Source of the DNA: Massilia litorea
GTDB taxonomy: Bacteria; Pseudomonadota; Gammaproteobacteria; Burkholderiales; Burkholderiaceae_D
Direction of reading: 5' to 3'
Assembly (NCBI RefSeq): GCF_015101885.1
Contig: NZ_CP062941.1
Location: forward strand, 4,216,001 to 4,280,000
DNA length: 64,000 bases
A program made the translations under genes and the position numbers. The notes beneath the pieces are model-generated. The model saw nothing but the letters and a program-made list of their open reading frames with translations, searched no databases and had not been told where the DNA came from. Positions 18,501-26,624 of this stretch are shown here, in pieces; within the stretch, counting starts at the first letter, position 1; every line of letters starts with the position of its first letter.

Positions 18501-21489
18501 CGAAGACCTGGCCACCCTCGACGCGCAGGCGCTGCGCCTTGAATGGAGCGCCGCGACCCAGGCCTGGTGGCCAAAAAGCTGGTTTGCAAAACGCGCTGTC
18601 CTCAAGCGCATGAGCGCTTACCGCAGCGATGGACAGCGTCCGGCCGAGACCGCCATGCCCGGCCTGCTCGATACCCTTGCCACGCTTAACGCCGAGGACG
18701 GCGCGCTCGACGCGATGGCGCCCGAATCGGCAACCCTGCTCCAGCAGGATTTCGCCGGCCACAAGACCGACTGGACGAAAATCGAGGCGGCCGAACGCTG
18801 GGCGGCGCGCTTCGCCCAGGCCGTCGTGCGCCTGGGCGGCGGCGACCCCGAACTGGCGGCGGTGCTGCGCGAGAAGCTGGGCGCCCTGGTCGACGGCCAG
18901 CGCGCACTGCTGGGTGGCGACATGGCCCATGGCCGGACCCTGCTCGCCTATCGCGAGGCATGGCGCGCATGCGCCGGTGCCATGGACCAGGTGGGGCAAC
19001 TGGCAGGCGGCACAGGCCTGGCGGGCGACGATTCCACCCCGGCAGCGCTGGTGCGCCTGCTCGCGATGCTCCAGGGCTGGCGCCAGGCTGCGCGCCAGCT
19101 CCAGCCCTGGAGCCTGTGGCAGCGCGCACGGTACGAGGCGCTCGGCAACGGCCTGCAGGGCATCGTCGACGCCCTGGAAGCGGGCGACACGCCGCTCGCG
19201 AGCGTGGCTGACTATTTCGAATTCAGCTACCGCAACTGGTGGGTGCGCGAGGCGATTGGCGCCGAGCCGGTCCTGTGCGCCTTTTCGAGTGCGGACCACG
19301 AGCGCAAGATCGCGGAATTCCGCCAGGCCGACGCGCGCTTCCAGACCTTGACCCAGCAGTACGTGGCGGCGAAGCTGGCCGGACAGATCCCGGCGGCCGG
19401 CAGCGTGGCGCCGGGTGCCGACTCCGAGATGGGCAAGCTGCGGCGCGAGCTGCAAAAACAGCGCAAGCACATGCCGGTGCGCCAGCTGGTGCAGAACCTC
19501 CCGACCCTGATGCCGCGCCTGAAACCCTGCCTGCTGATGTCGCCGCTGTCGGTGGCGCAGTATCTCGACGCGGGCCACGCCCAGTTCGACGTCGTCATTT
19601 TCGACGAAGCCTCGCAGATTCCGGTATGGGACGCGGTCGGCGCGATCGCGCGCGGCCGCCAGCTGGTCTGCGTGGGCGACCCCAAGCAGCTGCCGCCGAC
19701 CAGCTTCTTCAGCAAGGTCGATGAAGGCGAAGGCGACACCGGGGAGGAATTGCAGGACCTGGAAAGCATCCTCGACGAGTGCCTCGGCATCGGCATGCCG
19801 CAGCTGACGCTGCAGTGGCATTACCGCAGCCGCCACGAAAGCCTGATCACCTTCAGCAACGTCACCTATTACGACAATGCGCTGGTCACCTTCCCCTCGC
19901 CCTACACCGCGGACACGGGCGTGCGCTTCCAGCGCGTGCACGGCGTGTATGACCGCGGCGGCTCGCGCACCAACCGCGCCGAAGCCGACGCGATCGTGAA
20001 AGCCATCGAGGCGCACTACCTCGATGCGGCGCGGCGCCGGCAGTCGGTCGGCGTCGTCACCTTCAACCAGGCGCAGCAAAACCTGGTCGAACGCCTGCTC
20101 GACGAGCGCCGGCGCGCGTCGCCGCAGCTCGACGCGGCGCTGGCGCAGGCCAGCGCCGAGCCGCTGTTCATCAAGAACCTGGAAAATGTGCAGGGCGACG
20201 AGCGCGATATCATCTATTTCTCGATCACCTACGGACCTGACGCCGCCGGCAAGGTGAGCCTGAATTTCGGGCCGCTGAACCTGGAAGGCGGACACCGGCG
20301 CCTGAACGTGGCGGTCTCGCGCGCGCGCCAGCAGGTCGTGGTCTACAGCACGCTCATGCCCGAACAGATCGACCTGTCGCGCGTGCGCGCCAGCGGCGTG
20401 CGCGACCTCAAGCACTACCTTGAGTTCGCCATCCGCGGTCCGCGCGCGCTGGCCGAGCAGCGCATCCCGACCGGGCGCGAGCCGGACAGCCCGTTCGAGC
20501 GCCAGGTCATCGCGCTGCTGCGCGAACGCGGCTGGGAAGCGCACCCGCAAGTCGGCGTGTCGGGCTTCAGGATCGATATCGGCGTGGTCGATCCGCGCGC
20601 GCCCGGCCGCTACCTGCTCGGAGTCGAATGCGACGGCGCGAGCTATCACTCGGCCGCCAGCGCGCGCGACCGCGACCGGCTGCGCCAGCACGTGCTCGAG
20701 GGCCTGGGCTGGGAATTGCACCGGATCTGGTCGACAGACTGGTGGATCAACCCGGAAGAACCGGCACGCCGGCTCATCGCGCGCCTGGAGGCGCTGGCGA
20801 GCCAGCCGCTCGAGAGCGAGCCCGAGGTCGTTCCCGAGCCGGACTGCAGGCCGGAGGCGCCTGGCGAGGACGCCACGCCAACGACGGACGCGGCGGGACC
20901 GTCCGAGGCCATGCCCACCTCGGGCATGGCCCCTGGCCTGGTCCCCTATTGCGCCACCCCGATCGACGGCGGCGACGCCGATCTGTTCTACGAAAAGGCA
21001 TCGATTCCGCTGATCCGCGCGCAGCTTGCGAACGTGATTCGCTACGAAGGACCGGTGAGCCGCGACCTGCTCTTCCGACGTGTGGCGCGTGCCTGGGGCG
21101 TGGCCCGCCTGACCCGCCGGGTCGAGGAACACCTGGCGCGCCTGGTGCCGCATGCGCCCGTCACGGCGGACGGCGAGGCCCCGGTATATTGGCCGGAAAA
21201 CGTCAACGCGGCCGATTGGGAAGGCCTGCGTGTCCCGGACGGGAATGCCGATTCGCGCCGCGCGATCGACGATATCTGCATCGAGGAACTCGGCAATGCC
21301 GCGCTGTACGTGCTGGACCGGCAGGGCGCGACCGGCAAGGATGGGCTGGCGCGGGCGGTGTGCAGGCTGTTCGGCATCAGCCGCACCACGGCCGACGCGG
21401 AAGAACGCATCGCACGCGCGCTGCTGGCCGAACCGGCGGCAAGCCGGATCGCTATCGAGGGCGGCGTCGTGCGCAGCCTGCGGCGCTAG
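15550..21489 (+). CDS. Giant DUF4011/DUF3320 superfamily 1 helicase with transglutaminase-like and Vsr-like nuclease domains
   Basis: About 1979 residues, starting at ATG 15550 behind AGGA. Domains in order: a beta-rich N-terminus (~1-140); a transglutaminase-like core with Cys238 (THVATCLDLVMLFAACLEQA), His264 (LLKEGHAWVGAWL) and a possible third acidic residue in MVFETT; a DUF4011-type segment (WKSRLLDLTLRNRLLNF, ~395); SF1 helicase lobes with Walker A GPPGTGKS at 707, Walker B VVIFDEASQI (Asp1352), GDPKQLPPT, ENVQGDERDIIYFS and LNVAVSRARQQ; a Vsr/MTES_1575-like nuclease with D1676 and E1693-x-D1695 in GVECDGASYHS; and a C-terminal DUF3320-like winged-helix region from ~1814. A long alpha-helical insert separates the helicase motifs. 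It likely unwinds and cuts nucleic acid. Relatives occur in defence loci; a defence role here is inference. Confidence 0.9.
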   Translation: MTMDQLAEPVLPHPADASPRPPVLHIALHADPTTGYAAIQNNLPVLRAVTLTNNGDEALDDVEVLVVCAPAFARGERLHFERLAPGETRRIAPLDLKPDHDYLAALDESERGSVTVSASVHEQPAAQAVHPVEVLAYDQWAGTRALPELLAAFCMPNSPVVDRLIARASSLLRANAPGLSMSGYQSKNREHAWKQASAIYSTLAAEDLQYSNPPASFGGDGQKIRTPERILDTHVATCLDLVMLFAACLEQAGLHPVLLLKEGHAWVGAWLVEATFPTAVVDDVQSVRKRVKSGELMVFETTSIAAGAGTTLRTACRQGEDQLADDMAFTCAIDVRRAREAQVRPLPSRSTSAAPALPALEPGAPAIEEMPPLPPLDPGLLPVRELAADTPEGRLAKWKSRLLDLTLRNRLLNFKPSKTTLRVICPDLGAFEDSLAEGKEFRIRATPPLMTGVDQRDAAVYSARHGATPLDALALDALGRGEIVVDSTGDALEARLLELFRTASTGLEEGGANTLFLAFGFLQWQESADAEATHLAPILLVPVTLSRQSVRSGFRLARHDDEALVNPTLRQKLAQDFDLKLPAFDVLPGDEKGIDVAAILQTFRLHVGELKGWEVKETVELGIFSFTKYLMWKDLQDRHRELQENSVVAHLINNPGKAFASEPLGFEPRTLDATHRPHDLFAPMLSDSSQLRAICVASGGKNLVIEGPPGTGKSQTITNLITHLLATGRTVLFVSEKMAALDVVHRRLSSLGLGAFCLELHSAKARKADVLKQLGTALDAAGTRTVRDWELEAGRLWALRQDLNGVAEALHRVHRNDLTIYDGIGTTVAHPLWRPAHMNFPSLDAHSREELDALRASCRQMAALAGQLAQLAGHPLALISRRDWTPAWEQALLQGAAGLEAKAGALQDAAGRYFGLLGLDHSGLSLAELALLDELADILLTAPAVPPGVARAAHDEAARSRLSVLRGHGQARAQAWDALGGAWREDLATLDAQALRLEWSAATQAWWPKSWFAKRAVLKRMSAYRSDGQRPAETAMPGLLDTLATLNAEDGALDAMAPESATLLQQDFAGHKTDWTKIEAAERWAARFAQAVVRLGGGDPELAAVLREKLGALVDGQRALLGGDMAHGRTLLAYREAWRACAGAMDQVGQLAGGTGLAGDDSTPAALVRLLAMLQGWRQAARQLQPWSLWQRARYEALGNGLQGIVDALEAGDTPLASVADYFEFSYRNWWVREAIGAEPVLCAFSSADHERKIAEFRQADARFQTLTQQYVAAKLAGQIPAAGSVAPGADSEMGKLRRELQKQRKHMPVRQLVQNLPTLMPRLKPCLLMSPLSVAQYLDAGHAQFDVVIFDEASQIPVWDAVGAIARGRQLVCVGDPKQLPPTSFFSKVDEGEGDTGEELQDLESILDECLGIGMPQLTLQWHYRSRHESLITFSNVTYYDNALVTFPSPYTADTGVRFQRVHGVYDRGGSRTNRAEADAIVKAIEAHYLDAARRRQSVGVVTFNQAQQNLVERLLDERRRASPQLDAALAQASAEPLFIKNLENVQGDERDIIYFSITYGPDAAGKVSLNFGPLNLEGGHRRLNVAVSRARQQVVVYSTLMPEQIDLSRVRASGVRDLKHYLEFAIRGPRALAEQRIPTGREPDSPFERQVIALLRERGWEAHPQVGVSGFRIDIGVVDPRAPGRYLLGVECDGASYHSAASARDRDRLRQHVLEGLGWELHRIWSTDWWINPEEPARRLIARLEALASQPLESEPEVVPEPDCRPEAPGEDATPTTDAAGPSEAMPTSGMAPGLVPYCATPIDGGDADLFYEKASIPLIRAQLANVIRYEGPVSRDLLFRRVARAWGVARLTRRVEEHLARLVPHAPVTADGEAPVYWPENVNAADWEGLRVPDGNADSRRAIDDICIEELGNAALYVLDRQGATGKDGLARAVCRLFGISRTTADAEERIARALLAEPAASRIAIEGGVVRSLRR

Positions 21490-21508
21490 CCTGCGTACTG
21501 CGGACGCC

Positions 21509-22180
21509 ATGGAGATCGGTACCGTTGCCGGGCTGGCGGCGCGCTTGGCGCGCGGCGCGCCGCCACGCTCGTTCGAGCGCCTCGTTACCCACGCGGGCAT
21601 CGGCATCGTAGGCGACGTCCATGCCGACGCGCTGTCCCCGCGCCAGCTGCTGCTCGCGAGCAGCGGTGCCTATGCGGACTTCGATTTGCCGATGCATGCG
21701 CTGCGCGAGAACCTGCTGATCGACGCCGACACGGCGCAGCTGGCGTCGGGCACGGTCCTGCAGATAGGCGCCGAGGTGCGGCTGCGGATGATGTTCCAGT
21801 GCGAAGCCTGCGGCCAGCTCGACGCCACGGCGCCGCGCCTGGCGCAGCGCATCGGGAAGCGGCGCGGCATGCTGGCGCGCGTGCTGGCGGGTGGCGTCAT
21901 CCGGCTGGGCGACCAAGTGTGCGACCTGGGCATGCTGGAATCAGCGTGGTCCGACGATTGGCGCGAGCGCGTGCGGCAGGTGCTCGACGCAGCGCCCGAC
22001 GGCACGGTGATCGAATACCGCGCGCTCGCGCGCCTGGCCGGCATCCAGTCCAGCTATTGCCGCGCTTTTCCACGGCTGTTGGCCAGGCTGGGCGAGCGCT
22101 ACGCAGCGACGGCGGTGTCGTCGCAATCGCCCGTTGCGCTGCCGCGCTGGGAAGGCGCAGGCCTGTTCGAGCGCTTCTGA
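21509..22180 (+). CDS. MOSC-domain protein with C-terminal MGMT/ATL-like DNA-binding segment
   Basis: 223 residues from ATG 21509, 20 bases after the helicase stop. Residues ~1-145 resemble a MOSC domain: GIVGDVHADALSPRQLLL, LRENLLID, GTVLQIGAEVRL and the conserved cysteine region MFQCEACGQL, the usual sulfur-carrying position. Residues ~150-200 resemble the helix-turn-helix part of O6-alkylguanine methyltransferases: RERVRQVLDAAPDGTVIEYR, then ALARLAGI and RAFPRLLARL. The PCHR acceptor motif is absent. I infer a fusion of a sulfur or molybdenum-cofactor-type domain with an alkyltransferase-like DNA-binding module. Close linkage to the helicase suggests they act together. No named gene is recognised. 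Confidence 0.72.
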   Translation: MEIGTVAGLAARLARGAPPRSFERLVTHAGIGIVGDVHADALSPRQLLLASSGAYADFDLPMHALRENLLIDADTAQLASGTVLQIGAEVRLRMMFQCEACGQLDATAPRLAQRIGKRRGMLARVLAGGVIRLGDQVCDLGMLESAWSDDWRERVRQVLDAAPDGTVIEYRALARLAGIQSSYCRAFPRLLARLGERYAATAVSSQSPVALPRWEGAGLFERF

Positions 22181-22328
22181 CCCGCCGCCGCGGCTGGCGC
22201 AGCCCACAGAAAGCTTGACACGCCGCCGCGCTCGCGACACCATCTGGCCTCCCATTTGCCCAATCGACAAGGACACCCGACATGCGCCTTCCAGCCCCTG
22301 CCTTTTACCGTTCCACAGGGGATGCCCG

Positions 22329-22823
22329 ATGAGCCGCCTGACCCTGGTCGTGGCGATCGACGCGCAGCGCGGGATCGGTATCGACAACAAGCTGCCCTGG
22401 CACCTGCCCGAAGATCTCGCCCACTTCAAGCGCGTCACCCTCGGCCAGCCGATCATCATGGGCCGCAAGACCTTCGATTCGATCGGCCGCCCGCTGCCGG
22501 GCCGGCGCAACATCGTCGTCACCCGCAACGGCGACTGGAGCCACGCCGGCGTGGAGGCGGTGACCTCGCTCGAGGCGGCGATCGCACTCGTCGGCGAGGA
22601 ACCGGCCAGCATCATCGGCGGCGCGCAGATCTTCGCCCAGGCGATGGACGTCGCCGAGCGCATGATCGTCACCGAGATCGCCCACAGCTTCGCCTGCGAT
22701 ACCTTCTTCCCTCCGCTCGACCCGGCGGTCTGGCTTGAAACCGCGCGCGACACCCATCATTCGGACGCGAACGGCTACGACTACGCCTTCGTGACCTACG
22801 AGCGCAAAGGCAGCGCACAGTGA
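22329..22823 (+). CDS. folA: Dihydrofolate reductase
   Basis: 164 residues; reduces dihydrofolate to tetrahydrofolate with NADPH, regenerating the cofactor used by thymidylate synthase. Landmarks are the N-terminal LVVAIDAQRGIGIDNKLPW, the active-site acid in PWHLPEDLAHFK, GRKTFDSIGRPLPGR for NADPH, and SIIGGAQIFAQA. The ATG at 22329 gives the family N-terminus, with GGGGAT upstream. It overlaps the following DUF4337 gene by 4 bases (GTGA). The gap before it (22181-22328) contains no recognisable gene. Confidence 0.97.
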   Translation: MSRLTLVVAIDAQRGIGIDNKLPWHLPEDLAHFKRVTLGQPIIMGRKTFDSIGRPLPGRRNIVVTRNGDWSHAGVEAVTSLEAAIALVGEEPASIIGGAQIFAQAMDVAERMIVTEIAHSFACDTFFPPLDPAVWLETARDTHHSDANGYDYAFVTYERKGSAQ

Positions 22824-23443
22824 AGCCGCCAGCTTCGCGTGCCGGCGACGGCTTCGCCGGCAAGGTCGCGGTCCTGATCGCGGTGCTGGCCACCATCGGC
22901 ACGCTGTTCGGTTTCCTCGGCAGCAGCATGCACAACGACGCCTCGCTCTACAAGAGCAATGCCGCGATCGACAAGACCAGCGCCACCAACGCCTGGAACC
23001 ATTACCAGGCCAAGTCGAACAAGCAGAACCTGGCGGAACTGGCCACCAATATTCCCGGCGTGGACAAGGCGCGCTACCAGCTCGAGGTGGACCGCTATCG
23101 CCTCGAAAAGGAAGAGATCCGCAAGGAGGCCGAGCGCTGGGAAGCTTCGTCGAGCGAGTGGAACGCCAGATCCGAACGTGCGCTGCACCGCCATCGCCAG
23201 TGGCTGCTGGCCTCGGTGGTCCAGCAGGTCGCGATCTCGCTGGCGGCCGTCGCCCTGCTGGCGCGCCGCACCTGGCTCCTGACCGCCACCTGCGCGGTGG
23301 CGACCTTCGGCCTGACCCTGGGCGTGTTCGCCGCCCTGCGCGCCGATCCGATGCCGATGATGGTCGCCCCCTTCGGCGCGGCCTTCGGCGCCGTCGTGCT
23401 GGCCGCGCTGTTCCAGCGTTTCGGGCGGGGCCGCCGGGGCTAG
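22820..23443 (+). CDS. DUF4337-like membrane protein
   Basis: 207 residues. An N-terminal membrane helix (~15-35, VAVLIAVLATIGTLFGFLG) is followed by a soluble helical part with SMHNDASLYKSNAAIDKTSA and NAWNHYQAKSNKQNLAELA, typical of DUF4337 proteins. A charged coiled coil (~85-120) follows, then two or three C-terminal membrane helices (~125-200). The function of the family is unknown. The GTG start overlaps the folA stop by four bases, so translation is probably coupled to folA. Confidence 0.8.
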   Translation: MKPPASRAGDGFAGKVAVLIAVLATIGTLFGFLGSSMHNDASLYKSNAAIDKTSATNAWNHYQAKSNKQNLAELATNIPGVDKARYQLEVDRYRLEKEEIRKEAERWEASSSEWNARSERALHRHRQWLLASVVQQVAISLAAVALLARRTWLLTATCAVATFGLTLGVFAALRADPMPMMVAPFGAAFGAVVLAALFQRFGRGRRG

Positions 23444-23624
23444 CTCACTGCATGGCATACTGATGTGCGCCATGCCGGGCCGCATCCCTATAACCTAGTA
23501 AAAAAATCTACACCGGACAGCGGTTTTTCTGCGAAAATCCGCTTCTTATTTTTCGGTGCCGTGCGTGGCAGGCCGTCCAACCCGGGCGCCCCTGCTCCCA
23601 CGGCGCTTCGCATTGGAGCTGTCA

Positions 23625-25880
23625 ATGAAATTTCGTTTCCCCATCATCATTATTGACGAGGACTTCCGGTCCGAGAACACCTCGGGCCTGGGCATTCGCG
23701 CCCTCGCCGCCGCGATGGAAAAGGAAGGCATGGAAGTGCTGGGCCTGACCAGCTACGGCGACATGTCGTCGTTCGCCCAGCAGCAGTCGCGCGCCTCGGC
23801 CTTCGTGCTGTCGATCGACGATGAGGAATTCGGCGGCGGCTCGCTCGAGGAGACCGATACCGCGCTGACCCGCCTGCGCGCCTTTGTGGAGGAAATCCGC
23901 CACAAGAACTCGAACATCCCGATCTACATCTACGGCGAGACCCGCACCAGCCGCCACATCCCGAACGACATCCTGAAGGAGCTGCACGGCTTCATCCACA
24001 TGTTCGAGGACACGCCGGAATTCGTCGCGCGCCACATCATCCGCGAAGCGAAAGCCTATCTCGATTCGCTGGCGCCGCCCTTCTTCCGCGCCCTGGTCAA
24101 CTACGCCTACGACGGCTCGTATTCCTGGCACTGCCCGGGCCACTCGGGCGGCGTCGCCTTCCTGAAGTCGCCGGTTGGCCAGATGTTCCACCAGTTCTTC
24201 GGCGAGAACATGCTGCGCGCCGACGTCTGCAACGCGGTCGAGGAACTGGGCCAGCTGCTGGACCACACCGGTCCGGTCGCGAAATCCGAGCGCAACGCCG
24301 CCCGCATCTACGGCGCCGACCACTGCTATTTCGTCACCAACGGCACCTCGACCTCGAACAAGATGGTCTGGCACTCGACGGTGGCGCCGGGCGACATCGT
24401 CGTCGTCGACCGCAACTGCCACAAGTCGATCCTGCACTCGATCATCATGTGCGGCGCGATCCCCGTGTTCCTGATGCCGACCCGGAACAACCTCGGCATC
24501 ATCGGTCCGATCCCGCTCGAAGAGTTTACGGAAGAGTCGATCGCCCGCAAGATCGAAGCCAATCCGTTCGCGCGCGAAGCCAAGGACAAGAAGCCGCGCA
24601 TCCTGACGATTACCCAGTCGACCTACGACGGCGTGGTCTACAACGTCGAGACCCTGCGCGAGATGTTGGACGGGAAGATCGAGACCCTGCACTTCGACGA
24701 AGCCTGGCTGCCGCACGCGACCTTCCACGACTTCTACAAGAACATGCATGCGATCGGCCGCGACCGCCCGCGCGCCAAGCAGTCGATGATCTTCTCGACC
24801 CAGTCGACGCACAAACTGCTGGCCGGCCTGTCGCAGGCTTCGCAGGTGCTGGTGCGCGAATCGGAAACCGTGAAACTCGACCAGGACGCCTTCAACGAAG
24901 CCTTCCTGATGCATACCTCGACCTCGCCGCAGTACTCGATCATCGCTTCCTGCGACGTGGCCGCGGCCATGATGGAAGCGCCGGGCGGCACCGCGCTGGT
25001 CGAGGAATCGATCCTGGAAGCGCTCGACTTCCGCCGCGCCATGAAGAAGGTCGACGCCGAATTCGGCCAGGACTGGTGGTTCAAGGTCTGGGGTCCGGAT
25101 GTGGAGTCGGAAGAAGGCATCGGTACCCAGGACGACTGGATGATCCGCGCCGAGGACGACTGGCACGGCTTCGGCAACCTGGCCCCGGGCTTCAACATGC
25201 TCGACCCGATCAAGTCGACCGTCGTGACCCCTGGCCTGTCGCTCGACGGCCAGTTCGGCGAGACCGGCATCCCGGCCTCGATCGTGACCAAGTACCTGGC
25301 CGAACACGGCGTGATCATCGAGAAGTGCGGGCTGTATTCGTTCTTCATCATGTTCACGATCGGGATCACCAAGGGCCGCTGGAACACGCTGGTGACGGCG
25401 CTGCAGCAGTTCAAGGACGACTACGACCGCAACAAGCAGATGTGGCAGGTGATGCCGCAGTTCGCCGCGGCCAACCCGCGCTACGAAAACAGCGGCCTGC
25501 GCGACCTGTGCAACGGCATCCACAGCTTCTACAAGCAGTACGACGTCGCGCGCCTGACGACCGAGATGTATCTGTCGGACCTGGTGCCGGCCATGAAGCC
25601 GTCGGACGCCTTCGCCAAGATGGCGCGCCGCGATATCGAGCGAGTCGCCATCGACGACCTCGAAGGCCGCACCACGGCGATCCTGCTGACGCCTTATCCG
25701 CCGGGCATTCCGCTCCTGATCCCGGGCGAGCGCTTCAACAAGATCATCGTCGACTACCTGCGCTTCGCGCGCGACTTCAACGAGCGCTTCCCGGGCTTCG
25801 AGACGGACGTGCACGGGCTGGTCAAGCGCGAGGTGAACGGCAAGCGCGATTACTTCGTGGACTGCGTGCGCCAGGATTGA
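23625..25880 (+). CDS. Orn/Lys/Arg decarboxylase (class I PLP), arginine decarboxylase-like
   Basis: 751 residues from ATG 23625, which has GGAGCT six bases upstream. A receiver-like wing domain (~1-130) precedes the PLP core. SWHCPGHSGGVAF, GTSTSNKMVW and HFDEAWLPHATF are core motifs, with the Schiff-base lysine in TQSTHKLLAGLSQ at residue 397; the C-terminal domain starts near 600. Length (E. coli AdiA 755) and the C-terminal FPGFETDVHG resemble biodegradative arginine decarboxylase more than LdcI (~715) or SpeC, but substrate choice needs testing. It makes a polyamine or diamine and consumes a proton, giving acid tolerance. It stands alone: no antiporter gene is adjacent. The 23444-23624 leader holds an A-run but no clear promoter. 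Confidence 0.88.
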   Translation: MKFRFPIIIIDEDFRSENTSGLGIRALAAAMEKEGMEVLGLTSYGDMSSFAQQQSRASAFVLSIDDEEFGGGSLEETDTALTRLRAFVEEIRHKNSNIPIYIYGETRTSRHIPNDILKELHGFIHMFEDTPEFVARHIIREAKAYLDSLAPPFFRALVNYAYDGSYSWHCPGHSGGVAFLKSPVGQMFHQFFGENMLRADVCNAVEELGQLLDHTGPVAKSERNAARIYGADHCYFVTNGTSTSNKMVWHSTVAPGDIVVVDRNCHKSILHSIIMCGAIPVFLMPTRNNLGIIGPIPLEEFTEESIARKIEANPFAREAKDKKPRILTITQSTYDGVVYNVETLREMLDGKIETLHFDEAWLPHATFHDFYKNMHAIGRDRPRAKQSMIFSTQSTHKLLAGLSQASQVLVRESETVKLDQDAFNEAFLMHTSTSPQYSIIASCDVAAAMMEAPGGTALVEESILEALDFRRAMKKVDAEFGQDWWFKVWGPDVESEEGIGTQDDWMIRAEDDWHGFGNLAPGFNMLDPIKSTVVTPGLSLDGQFGETGIPASIVTKYLAEHGVIIEKCGLYSFFIMFTIGITKGRWNTLVTALQQFKDDYDRNKQMWQVMPQFAAANPRYENSGLRDLCNGIHSFYKQYDVARLTTEMYLSDLVPAMKPSDAFAKMARRDIERVAIDDLEGRTTAILLTPYPPGIPLLIPGERFNKIIVDYLRFARDFNERFPGFETDVHGLVKREVNGKRDYFVDCVRQD

Positions 25881-25900
25881 TCGGCGCCATACCGATGTGA

Positions 25901-25930
25901 AAAGAGGAGCCGCCGGCTCCTCTTTTTTTT
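25901..25930 (+). terminator. Intrinsic terminator after the decarboxylase gene
   Basis: GAGGAGCC (25904-25911) and GGCTCCTC (25915-25922) form a perfect 8-bp stem with a 3-base loop, followed by eight T residues and preceded by AAA. It may also work for the convergent CDF-like gene that ends at 25947. Confidence 0.9.
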
Positions 25931-25946
25931 GGGGGCCACGCAGAGG

Positions 25947-26609
25947 TCAGCGGCGTTTCAGCTCGACGACCGGCGCCGGCGCTGCAACTGCCGGCGCCGC
26001 ACTGATCTCGCTTCTGGCCTGCACGATCACGCTGCGCGCCGCGGTCAGCCCGAGTACGCCCATCACGCTGGCCACGAACAGGTCCGGCAAGCCGCTCCCC
26101 GCCTGCCACACGCCCAGCGCCGCCAGCAGCACGGCGACGTTCCCGATCATGTCATTGCGCGTGCACAGCCAGACCGAGCGCATGTTGGCGTCGCCGTTGC
26201 GGAATGCGAACAGCAGCAAGGCGACCAGGCCATTCGCCGCCAGGGCGGCGACGCCGATCGCGCCCATGGTCTGCGCCGCGGGCACGGTGCCGCTTGCCAG
26301 GTGCGACAAGGCGGAACCGATGACGAAGACGCCGTAGGCGCCCATGGTCGCGCCCTTCACCAGCGCGGTGCGCGAACGCCAGACCGGCGCCAGGCCAAGC
26401 ACGAACAGGGAAATGCCGTAGTTGGCGGCATCGCCGAAGAAGTCGACCGCATCGGCCAGCAGCGAAACCGAACCCGCGGCCCAGCCGCCGAGCAGTTCGA
26501 CGCCGAACATCAGCGCGTTGACGACCAGCGCTATCCAGAGCACCCGCCGGTAGCGCGGATCGACCGGCGGTTTATCGAGCGAGCAGCCGCCGCTGCAGCA
26601 ATCGGCCAT
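25947..26609 (-). CDS. Cation diffusion facilitator-like transporter with altered metal ligands
   Basis: 220 residues with a Cys-rich N-terminus (MADCCSGGCS) and five or six membrane helices. The CDF transmembrane site is recognisable as ADAVDFFGDAANY in TM2 and CTRNDMIGNVAV in TM5. The usual histidine of the TM5 HxxxD pair is replaced by cysteine (CTRND). There is no long cytoplasmic C-terminal domain; the tail is an Ala/Pro-rich 25 residues. Export of a thiol-loving metal is suggested by the cysteines but is not shown. It starts 15 bases after dcd, so the two are probably co-transcribed. Confidence 0.78.
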   Translation of the reverse strand: MADCCSGGCSLDKPPVDPRYRRVLWIALVVNALMFGVELLGGWAAGSVSLLADAVDFFGDAANYGISLFVLGLAPVWRSRTALVKGATMGAYGVFVIGSALSHLASGTVPAAQTMGAIGVAALAANGLVALLLFAFRNGDANMRSVWLCTRNDMIGNVAVLLAALGVWQAGSGLPDLFVASVMGVLGLTAARSVIVQARSEISAAPAVAAPAPVVELKRR

Positions 26610-26624
26610 GGCAGGCCTCCCGGA

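Noticed and set aside
15601..21606. A ~2000-residue open frame on the minus strand opposite the helicase gene
   Set aside because: High-GC mirror frame. Its translation is Arg/Gln/Ala/His-rich without motifs, while the plus frame has clear helicase motifs.
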